Positions 63,869 to 64,000 of a stretch of DNA of 64,000 nucleotides are shown here, one piece after another; position 1 is the stretch's first letter, and each line of letters begins with the position of its first letter. Both the position numbers and the translations under genes were made by a program. The stretch lies in NCBI GenBank assembly GCA_035438985.1, contig DAORJK010000009.1:79358-143357 (forward strand), written 5' to 3'. The DNA comes from UBA4408 sp002389785. Lineage in GTDB: Bacteria; Bacteroidota; Bacteroidia; UBA4408. Below the pieces are notes generated by a model that had not been told where the DNA came from, searched no databases, and was given only the letters and a program-made list of their open reading frames with translations.

Positions 63869-64000
63869 GGTTATTTTGTTATTGGTTATTGGTTGTTGGG
63901 TTTTTGGGTTTTTAGGTTTTTAGGTTATTGGTTATTGGGTTATTGGGTTATTGGGTTATTGGTTATTGGGTTATTGGTTATTGGGTTATTGGTTATTGGG
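63869..64000. repeat. Tandem GGTTATT-type repeat at the window edge, upstream of porX
   Basis: From about 63869 to the end of the window the plus strand is an imperfect tandem array of 7- and 8-base units (GGTTATT and GGGTTATT, with GGGTTTTT and AGGTTTTT variants at the left end). At least 14 units are visible and the array continues past the edge. It begins about 10 bases upstream of the porX start codon, where its promoter should be. The G-runs are on the plus strand only. Confidence 0.9.

Overview
The window is chromosomal DNA from a member of the Bacteroidota, probably an uncultured Bacteroidia lineage whose order I cannot resolve. The evidence is internally consistent. The DNA is AT-rich. 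Genes are preceded by TAnnTTTG-type -7 elements, several with a TTG about 16-20 bases upstream, rather than by strong Shine-Dalgarno sites. There are many secreted proteins with type IX secretion system (T9SS) C-terminal sorting domains, and a PorX-type response regulator. DUF4290, DUF2911 and a complete Bat (aerotolerance) operon complete the picture. I see no CRISPR array, rRNA, tRNA, prophage or complete insertion sequence.

Layout. 1-7.6 kb is a minus-strand Bat operon: moxR, DUF58, a membrane-anchored protein, batA, batB, batC-like and batD. 7.7-12.1 kb holds truA, a PGM1-like ATP-grasp ligase, and a LytS/LytTR two-component pair with an MmcQ/YjbR gene. 12.3-20.2 kb is mostly envelope: an FG-GAP/UnbV T9SS protein, a DUF2911-TPR protein, a porin, a FISUMP lipoprotein, a DUF3817 membrane protein and a type B T9SS cargo. 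20.6-26.2 kb has a UvrD-type helicase, a 0.5 kb patch of intergenic repeats and an eight-repeat FN3 T9SS protein. 26.4-34.8 kb is housekeeping on the plus strand (psuG, DEAD-box helicase, M16 peptidase, O-methyltransferase, acyl-CoA carboxylase) followed by a broken T9SS cargo, a MazG-like enzyme and a toxin-antitoxin pair with a frameshifted toxin. 34.9-38.3 kb is aroE, dedA, rhodanese and pruA on the minus strand. 38.6-46 kb carries T9SS cargo, a di-haem peroxidase, a large CotH/PKD protein and a polytopic membrane protein. 46-47.6 kb is the most accessory-looking part: a GC-rich, GT-skewed island, an orphan nuclease-like gene and a gap. 47.7-50 kb has adenine deaminase and DUF4290. 50.2-55.2 kb is a tight three-gene cargo operon that includes a tandem duplication. 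55.4-64 kb is minus-strand housekeeping: an active/inactive M16 pair, a small zincin-like gene, PIN-PhoH, DUF4258, alanine dehydrogenase, tsaE and porX. porX is preceded by a (G)GGTTATT-type tandem repeat that runs off the window.

How it works together. The dominant theme is the T9SS: at least eight cargo genes (seven intact type A, one intact type B, plus one type A interrupted by a nonsense codon) and their likely regulator PorX lie in one window. The same N-terminal cargo module occurs with both type A and type B sorting domains. The clearest new signals are damaged or remodelled genes: a RelE/ParE toxin split by one missing T in a T5 run, an in-frame TAA inside a cargo signal peptide, and a stranded half of an XRE regulator. 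I did not find a convincing new multi-gene defence or biosynthetic system. The best candidate for something undescribed is the 46.1-47.0 kb module of structured GC-rich DNA plus a single nuclease-like gene.
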